A stretch of DNA of 6,011 nt from Gammaproteobacteria bacterium. GTDB taxonomy: Bacteria; Pseudomonadota; Gammaproteobacteria; UBA9214. The DNA is taken from NCBI GenBank assembly GCA_003454335.1, contig DMKK01000018.1, forward strand, positions 1 through 6,011, written 5' to 3'. Within the stretch, counting starts at the first letter, position 1, and each line of letters opens with the position of its first letter. The notes under the pieces are model-generated. The model had not been told where the DNA came from, searched no databases, and worked only from the letters and a program-made list of their open reading frames with translations. The position numbers and the translations under genes were made by a program. Positions 1-5,933 of the stretch are shown here, one piece after another.

Positions 1-138
1 GGCCTTGTCGGTTTCCACCGTGGCAACAATATCGCCGCGCTTGATTTCATCGCCGATATTCTTTTCCCAACTGACCACGACACCTTCTGTCATGGTGTCG
101 GAGAGTTGCGGCATTTTTACTACATAGGGTTCAGACAT
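1..138 (-). CDS. pdhC: Dihydrolipoamide acyltransferase (E2) of the pyruvate dehydrogenase complex, N-terminal 46 codons
   Basis: E2 is the core of the 2-oxo acid dehydrogenase complex: it takes the acyl group from E1 onto a swinging lipoyl arm and passes it to CoA in the cytoplasm. Only the amino-terminal lipoyl domain is in the window, and the gene runs off the left edge. Visible hallmarks are the opening MPQLSDTMTEG (residues 9-19), the GD turn (29-30), and the lipoylation motif ETDKA (42-46), whose K45 should carry lipoate. The ATG at 138-136 lies 24 bases after the E1 beta stop. An AAGG Shine-Dalgarno-like stretch at 150-153 sits 11 bases upstream of the ATG. As third gene of the operon after E1 alpha and E1 beta, its partner specificity is inferred to be pyruvate. 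Number of lipoyl domains and the catalytic domain are not visible, and a branched-chain or acetoin E2 cannot be excluded from this piece alone. Confidence 0.9.
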   Translation of the reverse strand, partial: MSEPYVVKMPQLSDTMTEGVVVSWEKNIGDEIKRGDIVATVETDKA

Positions 139-162
139 TAATCATCGATCCTTAAATATGCT

Positions 163-1143
163 TCAGACACCGAACATTTTCCGGACCGCATCCACGACAT
201 CATTTTCATCGGGCAGCGCGGCCTTCTCCATTGCATGGTTATAGGGAATCGGTACATTCAGCGCAGAAACGCGTACCGGTGCAGCGTCCAGTTCAAAGAA
301 ACATTCTTCATTGATAATCGCCATTACTTCTGCGGCCACACCGACAGCCGGCTCCGCCTCTTCGACTATCACGGCACGGTGGGTCTTGTTGACCGAGTTG
401 CGGATGCCTTCCCGGTCCAGCGGACTGAGTGCAAACAGATCGATAACCTCTGCCTCGATGCCGTGGTGTTTGGACAGCAACCCGGCAGCCTTCAAACACC
501 AGTGCACGGAGATGTTATAGCCGAACAGGGTAACATCCCTGCCCTCACGGGCGATTTCCGAACCCTCCAGCGGGTGAAAGTATTCCTCTGCCGGAACGTC
601 ACCCTTCATGTTGTACATGAGCTCATGCTCATTGATGAACACGGGATCATTGCAACGCACGGCTGATTTCAGCAGACCATAGGCCTGTCGCGGGCTGGAG
701 GGTGTGACAACGCGCAGCCCGGCCACGCCCATGAAGACCTTTTCCATGCGCGCCGAATGCTGTGAGCCCAGTTGATGTGCCGTACCACCCGGCGAACGAA
801 TAACAACCGGGGCTTCCAGTTGCCCACCGGACATGTAACGTACCTTGGCGGCAGTATTAAAAATCTGGTCCATGGCCAGCCAGGCAAAGTTCACCGACAT
901 GATTTCTATAATCGGGCGCACGCCCAGAAATGATGCACCAATACCCAGACCGGTATAACCATTCTCGGAGATCGGTGTATCGATAACACGCTGTTCCCCA
1001 TATTTGTCATACAGACCCAGCGTGGCCTTGTAGGTCCCGCCAACGACGCCAATATCCTCACCCATGGCAATCACCATCGGATCATTGGCCATTTCTTCAT
1101 CGTGAGCACGCACCAGCGCCTCCCACATCATGATGTCAGCCAT
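163..1143 (-). CDS. pdhB: Pyruvate dehydrogenase E1 component, beta subunit
   Basis: This is the beta chain of the heterotetrameric, thiamine-diphosphate-dependent E1, which with the alpha chain decarboxylates pyruvate and acylates the E2 lipoyl arm. The 326-residue length matches the family. Visible motifs are MGED (27-30), TPISENGYTG with the cofactor-activating glutamate E60, the SGGQ region (105-108), RSPGG (116-120), and the GSQHS histidine H129 in the active-site channel; the C-terminal transketolase domain begins near residue 195. The stretch around HQLGSQHSARME (123-134) and EHELMYN (172-178) recalls cyanobacterial and plastid PdhB. The chosen ATG (1143-1141) shares its A with the E1 alpha TAA stop, giving TAATG, which implies coupled translation. 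An in-frame ATG at 1167 would overlap pdhA by 25 bases and is less likely. The usual DLRxLxPLD motif reads DLFALSPLD (235-243), a substitution within family variation. Substrate (pyruvate rather than branched-chain acids) is inferred. Confidence 0.94.
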   Translation of the reverse strand: MADIMMWEALVRAHDEEMANDPMVIAMGEDIGVVGGTYKATLGLYDKYGEQRVIDTPISENGYTGLGIGASFLGVRPIIEIMSVNFAWLAMDQIFNTAAKVRYMSGGQLEAPVVIRSPGGTAHQLGSQHSARMEKVFMGVAGLRVVTPSSPRQAYGLLKSAVRCNDPVFINEHELMYNMKGDVPAEEYFHPLEGSEIAREGRDVTLFGYNISVHWCLKAAGLLSKHHGIEAEVIDLFALSPLDREGIRNSVNKTHRAVIVEEAEPAVGVAAEVMAIINEECFFELDAAPVRVSALNVPIPYNHAMEKAALPDENDVVDAVRKMFGV

Positions 1144-2135
1144 TATTGCACCCCGCCTTTGACCCATGGATCATTTTCTGCCAGTACATACCGCCCTACT
1201 TCAGACGCAGGCGGCTCGGGCGACTCAGCCGCGTAGCGGATTATTTCGTCTTCAATTTCGTCAAGAATTTCCGTGTCCATTTCCTTGAACTCATCATGGG
1301 TCAACTGGCCTGCCTCGATCAGGCGATCACGCAACATAATGACCGGGTCACGACCACTCCACATACGTTCTTCTGTTTTGGCACGGTAGGCATTGGAATC
1401 CGACATGGAATGGCCACGATAACGGTAGGTCATCAGTTCCAGGAAATACGGACCCTTGCCGGCGCGTACGTGCCTGATGGCCTTGTTCGCTGCCTTGTAC
1501 ACCAGATCAACATCCTGCCCATCCTCCTGGGCCGACGGAATGTTGTAACCGGAAACACGCTTGTACTGGTCAATCACCGCGGTTGAACGATCGATACGGG
1601 TACCGATACCGTATAGATTGTTCTCACAGACATACAGCACCGGCAGATTCCAGATCTTGGCCATATTCAGGGACTCATGAAAAGTGCCCTGATTGTTGGC
1701 CGCATCTCCCAGAAAGCAGATACAAATTTCATCCCCGCCCTGCATCTGGATACCCTTGGCGATCCCGGCAGCCAGCGGAAACGGTCCGCCCACCAGGGCA
1801 TAACCACCCATGAAACGGTTCGCAATATCAAAAATATGCATGGAACCACCGCGCCCCTTGCTGACACCGGTCTCCCTGGCATACAGCTCCGCCATGACTT
1901 TTTTGGGGTCTGCACCCGATTTGATGGCATGTATGTGATCGCGGTAACTGGTGATCACATAATCATGACCGACCTTTGCAGCCTCCAGCACACCAATGGC
2001 ACACGCTTCCTCGCCTGGATAGAGGTGCAGGAAACCGCCGATTTTACGTTCGACATACGCCTCATAGCAGCGTTCCTCAAAGCGGCGAGCAAACAGCATT
2101 TCGCGTAATACGCGTTTTTTATCGGCATTTTTCAT
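1143..2135 (-). CDS. pdhA: Pyruvate dehydrogenase E1 component, alpha subunit
   Basis: This is the alpha chain of the two-subunit E1, which binds thiamine diphosphate and Mg2+ and carries out the decarboxylation step. The 330 residues are typical. Motifs in order are ARRFEERC (16-23), YPGEEACAIG (39-48), TSYRDHIHA (62-70), GRGGSMH (94-100), the ThDP/Mg motif beginning GDAANNQ (143-149) and closing with ENN (171-173), and the conserved loop YRYRGHSMSD (237-246), which corresponds to the phosphorylation loop of mitochondrial E1 alpha. The ThDP motif has GDA where most relatives have GDG. The gene is first in a minus-strand operon and overlaps pdhB by one base. Its start is fixed: an in-frame TGA lies nine bases upstream of the ATG at 2135. 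The Shine-Dalgarno is weak (GAAG at 2143-2146). The acidic C-terminal segment (286-298) is predicted helical. A related E1 alpha, for acetoin or branched-chain substrates, is the main alternative. Confidence 0.94.
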   Translation of the reverse strand: MKNADKKRVLREMLFARRFEERCYEAYVERKIGGFLHLYPGEEACAIGVLEAAKVGHDYVITSYRDHIHAIKSGADPKKVMAELYARETGVSKGRGGSMHIFDIANRFMGGYALVGGPFPLAAGIAKGIQMQGGDEICICFLGDAANNQGTFHESLNMAKIWNLPVLYVCENNLYGIGTRIDRSTAVIDQYKRVSGYNIPSAQEDGQDVDLVYKAANKAIRHVRAGKGPYFLELMTYRYRGHSMSDSNAYRAKTEERMWSGRDPVIMLRDRLIEAGQLTHDEFKEMDTEILDEIEDEIIRYAAESPEPPASEVGRYVLAENDPWVKGGVQ

Positions 2136-2260
2136 AATCTGGCTTCAAATATAACTAAAAAATGAAGATCTTCTCCTGATTGTCAGGGAAACAGCAGTAT
2201 CCGAAATACAACAAGCGCGATATGATCAGTGTTTTGCGTTAACAAATCAAGGCAAAAAGC
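2136..2260. promoter_or_regulatory. Divergent intergenic region between pdhA and the M17 peptidase gene
   Basis: These 125 bases lie between two divergently transcribed genes and must hold the start of the pdh operon (leftward) and probably that of the peptidase-pyrC pair (rightward). The best rightward -10 candidate is TATGAT at 2221-2226, but it has no good -35 at normal spacing. No strong sigma-70 promoter was found leftward. Two small palindromes sit side by side: GAAGATCTTC (2164-2173) and CCTGATTGTCAGG (2175-2187). A six-base inverted repeat, TTTTGC (2232-2237) with GCAAAA (2252-2257), would fold in the rightward leader and touch the Shine-Dalgarno. No match to the PdhR operator as I know it was seen. 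Promoter assignment is inference from gene orientation. Confidence 0.6.
2249..2252 (+). promoter_or_regulatory. Shine-Dalgarno of the M17 peptidase gene
   Basis: AAGG lies eight bases upstream of the ATG at 2261, good spacing for ribosome binding, and supports this start over later in-frame methionines. It partly overlaps the right arm of a weak inverted repeat (2232-2237 with 2252-2257). Confidence 0.55.
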
Positions 2261-3778
2261 ATGCAGATTCCCTACGATCACACTGAAAATATCAAGTTAA
2301 ATCAATATCTAAAGCCGTCGGAATCAAGACAAATCGATGCCCGGCGGGTTGCCCTGCTGATCCTGCCTGAAAAACCCGGCAAGGCAGCATGGGAACAGCT
2401 GGCTTACAGCGACATTCTGAAATCGCGCCACCAGCACATGAAGCGCCAGGCAAACAGCAACACCCGCCTGTCAACCGACCTGCCCAATAAAAAGGGCACC
2501 CGCATACTGCTGCAATCCATGGCTGCTGACACCAGCACCTTTGAATGCCTGACCACTGCCCGTGAACTTGCTGCAGAGATACGCAAGCAGAATCCGTCAA
2601 CCTTGCTGCTGCAGTTTGCCGGCTTTGCACACGCGGAGGCTACCCGGTTGCTTGAAGCCATAACGGCAGCAATCCTGGCCTCGGTCTGCCCGATGCCAAG
2701 TTTCAAGTCCGAAAACGAGAAACCTGCCGCACTCAACCGGATCGACATCTACGGACTACAGGAACCGGTCGATCTGACACAGGTTCAGGCAGAGATAACG
2801 GGAAACCACCTGGCGCGCTGGTTATCTGCCCTGCCACCGAACGAGCTGACGCCCACCAGCTACCGGAAGTTTGTAAAGCAGCTGGCCACCAGGGAAGGCT
2901 GGACCATGAAATTTCTCGGCTCAAAGGCACTGGCGCGCGAACAGGCAGGCGCCTTTCTCGCCGTCTCCCAGGGCAGTCCGGTCGATGATGCCGGCATACT
3001 TCATCTCCACTACACGCCTGGAAAACGCGCCGGTCGCAAACTGGCCCTCGTTGGCAAGGGCATCTGCTTCGACACCGGCGGTGTGAATATCAAACCGGCC
3101 CGCTACATGAACGGTATGCATGAAGACATGCAGGGCAGCGCCGTGGCACTGGGGACCCTGCTCGCCCTGACGCGCCTGGGCTTTGATCACCCCGTCGACT
3201 GCTGGCTCGCCCTGGCAGAAAACCACATTGGCAGCCGGGCCTACAAACCCAATGACGTCGTCGTTGCCAGCAACGGCACCAGCATAGAAGTCAAACACAC
3301 CGATGCCGAAGGCCGCATGGTACTGGCTGACACCCTCGCACTGGCCAGCAAGGGAAAACCCTGGCTCATGATTGACTACGCCACCCTGACCGGCGCCTGC
3401 ATCTATTCATTGTCCTCTCGCTACAGCGGCGTATTCAGTAACCGCGACGCCCTGCACGGCCCGTTGACAAGCGCCGGACGCGACAGTGGTGAACGGGTAT
3501 GGCCATTCCCGCTTGACAAGGATTTTGACGAGCCACTGAAATCGACTATTGCCGACACTCTGCAATGCACTCTCGAAGGCGATGCCGATCATATCCTGGC
3601 CGCACGCTTCCTGAACCGCTTTGTCGACAAGAAAATCAACTGGGTTCATGTTGACCTCGCCGCCAGCAATCACAAGGGCGGACTCGGACATATCCCGACC
3701 GACACCACCGGTTTCGGGGTCCGCTATACACTGAACCTGTTACTGCAGCAGTCTGTGATGGATGCCGAATGGAACTGA
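2261..3778 (+). CDS. M17 family (leucyl aminopeptidase-like) metallopeptidase
   Basis: This is a cytoplasmic two-metal aminopeptidase of family M17, expected to remove N-terminal residues from peptides as a hexamer. At 505 residues it is in the usual range. The C-terminal catalytic domain (about 185-495) keeps every residue known from bovine LAP: K266 and D271 in GKGICFDTGG, K278, D289 in HEDM, and D348, E350, R352 in TDAEGR. The usual NTDAEGR signature reads HTDAEGR (346-352). The N-terminal domain (about 1-180) is divergent and contains a basic stretch (54-81) ending near TDLPNKKGTR. The ATG at 2261 has AAGG eight bases upstream. The last ten bases overlap the pyrC start, so the two genes probably form an operon. 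The divergent N-terminus and FDTGG variant suggest a subfamily distinct from classic PepA, so no gene symbol is given. Substrate preference cannot be read from sequence. Confidence 0.93.
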   Translation: MQIPYDHTENIKLNQYLKPSESRQIDARRVALLILPEKPGKAAWEQLAYSDILKSRHQHMKRQANSNTRLSTDLPNKKGTRILLQSMAADTSTFECLTTARELAAEIRKQNPSTLLLQFAGFAHAEATRLLEAITAAILASVCPMPSFKSENEKPAALNRIDIYGLQEPVDLTQVQAEITGNHLARWLSALPPNELTPTSYRKFVKQLATREGWTMKFLGSKALAREQAGAFLAVSQGSPVDDAGILHLHYTPGKRAGRKLALVGKGICFDTGGVNIKPARYMNGMHEDMQGSAVALGTLLALTRLGFDHPVDCWLALAENHIGSRAYKPNDVVVASNGTSIEVKHTDAEGRMVLADTLALASKGKPWLMIDYATLTGACIYSLSSRYSGVFSNRDALHGPLTSAGRDSGERVWPFPLDKDFDEPLKSTIADTLQCTLEGDADHILAARFLNRFVDKKINWVHVDLAASNHKGGLGHIPTDTTGFGVRYTLNLLLQQSVMDAEWN

Positions 3779-4827
3779 CACTGACACGCCCGGACGACTG
3801 GCACCTGCATGTGCGCGACGCTGATGCACTGGCTGCGGTCGTACCGCATACTGCGCAGCAGTTTGGCCGCGCCATCATCATGCCAAACCTGCAACCGCCG
3901 GTGACCACTACAAAGCAGGCGCTTGCCTACCGGGAACGTATCCTTGCAGCGGTGCCCGAGGGCATCCGTTTCACACCCCTGATGACACTGTACCTGACCA
4001 ACCAGACCACGGCAGATGACATTATCGAGGCAAGCACAAGCAAGCGGGTACAGGCCGTAAAACTGTATCCGGCAGGTGCCACCACCCACTCCGCTGCCGG
4101 CGTTACCGATATCAGCAAGACCTATGCCGTACTGGAGACCATGGAAGCACAGGGTTTACCATTACTGGTACATGCTGAAGTCACCGACCCGCAGGTTGAT
4201 GTCTTTGATCGTGAACAGGTCTTCATCAGCCGGCATCTGGAACCACTGATCGCGCGGTTCCCGAAACTCAGGGTGGTACTGGAACATGTCACCACACGGG
4301 AAGGTGTTCAATTTGTTAGCGGCGCACCGGCAACTGTCGCTGCCACCATCACCGCACATCATCTGCTGTTAAACCGCAATGCCATGTTCAGGGGCGGCCT
4401 GCAACCACATGCCTACTGCCTGCCGGTACTGAAACGCGAGTCACACCGTGAGGCCCTGCTGACAGCAGCAACCAGCGGCAACAGTAAATTTTTTCTCGGC
4501 AGTGACAGCGCGCCACACACCAGGGAGCGCAAGGAATCAACCTGCGGATGCGCCGGTATCTACACAGCACATGCCGCACTGGAACTGTATGCACAGGCAT
4601 TTGAAGACGCGGGAGCACTGGACCGACTGGAAGATTTCGCCAGTCATTTTGGACCTGACTTTTACGGCCTGCCACGCAACGCGGACAGCATCACCCTGGA
4701 AAAACAGGACTGGCAGGTGCCGGACAGTTATCCCTTGAGCGGATCCTCACTGGTTCCGCTGTTCGCCGGTGAAACACTGCACTGGCGGGTAAAACAAAAG
4801 CCCCTCGCCAGGCCACAAACGTTGTAA
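3769..4827 (+). CDS. pyrC: Dihydroorotase (homodimeric PyrC type)
   Basis: Dihydroorotase interconverts N-carbamoyl-aspartate and dihydroorotate, the third step of de novo pyrimidine synthesis in the cytoplasm. The 352-residue length fits the E. coli-type PyrC. All metal ligands are present: H12 and H14 in DWHLHVRD, the carboxylated lysine K98 in KLYPAGAT, H135 in LLVHAE, H173 in LEHVTT, and catalytic D246 in GSDSAPH. R16 and N40 (MPNL) match substrate-carboxylate contacts, and T105-T106 fall where the E. coli flexible active-site loop threonines lie. The ATG at 3769 is within the last codons of the upstream peptidase gene (10-base overlap, different frame). No upstream in-frame start codon exists nearby and no strong Shine-Dalgarno is visible, so translational coupling is likely. 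The C-terminus is followed within six bases by a large inverted repeat. The predicted enzyme appears intact. Confidence 0.97.
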   Translation: MELTLTRPDDWHLHVRDADALAAVVPHTAQQFGRAIIMPNLQPPVTTTKQALAYRERILAAVPEGIRFTPLMTLYLTNQTTADDIIEASTSKRVQAVKLYPAGATTHSAAGVTDISKTYAVLETMEAQGLPLLVHAEVTDPQVDVFDREQVFISRHLEPLIARFPKLRVVLEHVTTREGVQFVSGAPATVAATITAHHLLLNRNAMFRGGLQPHAYCLPVLKRESHREALLTAATSGNSKFFLGSDSAPHTRERKESTCGCAGIYTAHAALELYAQAFEDAGALDRLEDFASHFGPDFYGLPRNADSITLEKQDWQVPDSYPLSGSSLVPLFAGETLHWRVKQKPLARPQTL

Positions 4828-4832
4828 AAGGA

Positions 4833-4883
4833 TGTGGGAGCGGCGTCCTCGCCGCGATTCGCGGCGGGGACGCCGCTCCCACA
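4833..4883. repeat. REPIN-like element: two REP-like units in inverted orientation
   Basis: A 51-base near-perfect inverted repeat centred on T4858, with arms 4833-4857 and 4859-4883 that differ at one position (T4849 opposite G4867, a wobble pair in RNA). Each arm begins TGTGGGAG and holds its own small palindrome, GCGGCG-TCCT-CGCCGC at 4840-4855 in the left arm. This is the anatomy of REP units: a GTGG head followed by a GC-rich hairpin. Two opposed units form a REPIN, the mobile form associated with RAYT (Y1 transposase) genes in gammaproteobacteria. No RAYT gene is in the window. The element lies between convergent pyrC and a TraB/GumN gene, so its transcripts could form a very stable hairpin protecting or ending both messages. 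No clear T-tract follows it on the plus strand; a short TTTT follows on the minus strand at 4826-4829. Assignment as a dispersed repeat is inferred from form, since only one copy is visible. Confidence 0.8.
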
Positions 4884-4907
4884 AAGATATATTACGCCGC
4901 CTGTTTG

Positions 4908-5807
4908 CTAATATACTCGTCTGACCGTGTAGCCTTGCTGTTCCAGCAAATTCAGCAGGCCTTCTTTACCCGGCAGATGCAATGCACCAACGGCAATAAA
5001 AGCCTTCCCCTGCTGCAGATACTGCCGCATACGCTCCGCCATACGATGGTTCCTGTCGACAATAAGACGCTGCTGGAATTCATCGGCAAGCCGCTGGTCA
5101 CCCTGTTGCATTGACGCATCGCTAATCGCCATCAACCTGTTCAGGTCACGCTGCTTGTAGGCCGCCAGCAAGGCTGCATGCATGGCATCAATATCAGGGA
5201 AATTTTCCACCGCATCTTTCAGCAGGGCTATCTGGTCTGCCTCGGACATGGACTCAAACACCTGCAGCTGTTCCTGGACGGTTTCCAGCCCGTATACCTC
5301 CTTGCCCTGTTGTAATGCATTTTTATACAGCATGGCATCCAGTACCTGGCCGGTTTCCGGCGCCGGCATTGACAGTGTCACCGCGGCCGCCCACGGCTGC
5401 ATACGCTCAAGGACCATTTCAGGGATACCACGTGACTGTATTGCCCTGGATATTTTGCCAAACAGCGGCTGACCGACAATATCGGACAGGGTGCGTCCGT
5501 CCATCATCAACATGGCGGTACTTGAATACATCATTGCATCCACATCCAGTAACATTTCCAGCACCACCGCCTGCGAGGCATCGAATGCCTGCTGCACCGG
5601 CCCTGCCAGCTGCAAAACACCCGGGTCTTCACTATGAATAGTGCCAAAAAGATAAGCAGGCTCGGCATCCTCCCCGCTTACCTCCCATAATAAACCGTGA
5701 CCTTTATCAATACCGGCATGGGACATTGCAGCCAGCAGCAACAAGGCCGCGAGCAATACAAACGGGGCCCACCGGTTAATTTTCAGTACCTTCTGATAGT
5801 GCGTCAT
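4908..5807 (-). CDS. TraB/GumN family protein with N-terminal signal peptide
   Basis: This protein belongs to the TraB/PrgY/GumN superfamily, which includes the distantly related TIKI metalloproteases; the bacterial role is not established. The chosen start gives 299 residues. A short basic segment, hydrophobic core (about 14-27) and SHA cleavage site (29-31) indicate export, as a periplasmic or membrane-attached protein. Family motifs are YLFGTIH (52-58), a glutamate in VLEM (E84), GLET (173-176), DRN (251-253), and GALHLPG (274-280) near the C-terminus. The conserved GTIH and GALHL histidines and E84 are the candidate catalytic or metal residues by analogy with TIKI. The ATG at 5807 is preferred because GAGGGGG (5813-5819) lies five bases upstream; an in-frame ATG at 5834 adds nine residues but has no Shine-Dalgarno. 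The gene stands alone on the minus strand, convergent with pyrC and divergent from rnt. Confidence 0.88.
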   Translation of the reverse strand: MTHYQKVLKINRWAPFVLLAALLLLAAMSHAGIDKGHGLLWEVSGEDAEPAYLFGTIHSEDPGVLQLAGPVQQAFDASQAVVLEMLLDVDAMMYSSTAMLMMDGRTLSDIVGQPLFGKISRAIQSRGIPEMVLERMQPWAAAVTLSMPAPETGQVLDAMLYKNALQQGKEVYGLETVQEQLQVFESMSEADQIALLKDAVENFPDIDAMHAALLAAYKQRDLNRLMAISDASMQQGDQRLADEFQQRLIVDRNHRMAERMRQYLQQGKAFIAVGALHLPGKEGLLNLLEQQGYTVRRVY

Positions 5808-5812
5808 CCTGA

Positions 5813-5819
5813 CCCCCTC
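5813..5819 (-). promoter_or_regulatory. Shine-Dalgarno deciding the start of the TraB/GumN gene
   Basis: On the minus strand GAGGGGG lies five bases before the ATG at 5807. The upstream in-frame ATG at 5834 is preceded by TATATCTTGA with no purine-rich site. That AT-rich stretch, together with TAGAAT (5847-5852), looks more like promoter -10 material, which would place the transcript start close to or after the 5834 ATG. Confidence 0.6.
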
Positions 5820-5933
5820 AGTTATCCGACTCATTCAAGATATACCATTCTAGCCCATGAACCAGCCACTGCCGGCACGGCTGTCACATTATGCAGCATC
5901 GCTAATTCGGTAATGATTCTGTACACTGATTCC
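5820..5933. promoter_or_regulatory. Divergent intergenic region between the TraB/GumN gene and rnt
   Basis: This gap separates two divergently oriented genes and should hold both promoters. Leftward, TAGAAT (5847-5852, minus strand) and TATATC (5839-5844) are possible -10 boxes; no matching -35 is convincing. Rightward, TACACT (5922-5927) is a weak -10 resemblance, but it lies very close to the rnt ATG at 5934. No terminator, RNA gene or further ORF was recognised. Promoter function is inferred from orientation. Confidence 0.4.

Noticed and set aside
235..666. Plus-strand open frame of 143 codons
   Set aside because: It lies wholly antisense to pdhB, shows no recognisable protein motif, and is explained by codon bias of the real gene.
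1146..2108. Plus-strand open frames (1146-1586, 1583-1813, 1677-2108)
   Set aside because: All are antisense to pdhA, whose family motifs cover the whole region; no motif or ribosome site supports them.
2404..3298. Minus-strand open frames of about 110-125 codons
   Set aside because: They are shadows of the M17 peptidase gene; the translated products are compositionally odd and lack family features.
2261..3778. Labelling the M17 gene as pepA
   Set aside because: Active-site residues fit the family, but the N-terminal domain and signature variants do not match classic PepA closely enough to give the symbol.
3724..4089. Minus-strand open frame of 121 codons spanning the peptidase-pyrC junction
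   Set aside because: It is rich in cysteine and arginine, as expected of antisense frames, and covers the conserved PyrC N-terminus.
4691..4882. Minus-strand open frame starting inside the inverted repeat
   Set aside because: It is antisense to the pyrC end and uses the repeat as coding sequence; no supporting signal.
4833..4883. Classical intrinsic terminator of pyrC
   Set aside because: The hairpin is much longer than usual and is followed by ACAAAGATAT rather than a T-tract on the plus strand, so REP-like repeat is the better label, though it may still affect transcript ends.
5182..5641. Plus-strand open frames of 96 and 108 codons
   Set aside because: They are antisense to the TraB/GumN gene, whose motifs and signal peptide are convincing.
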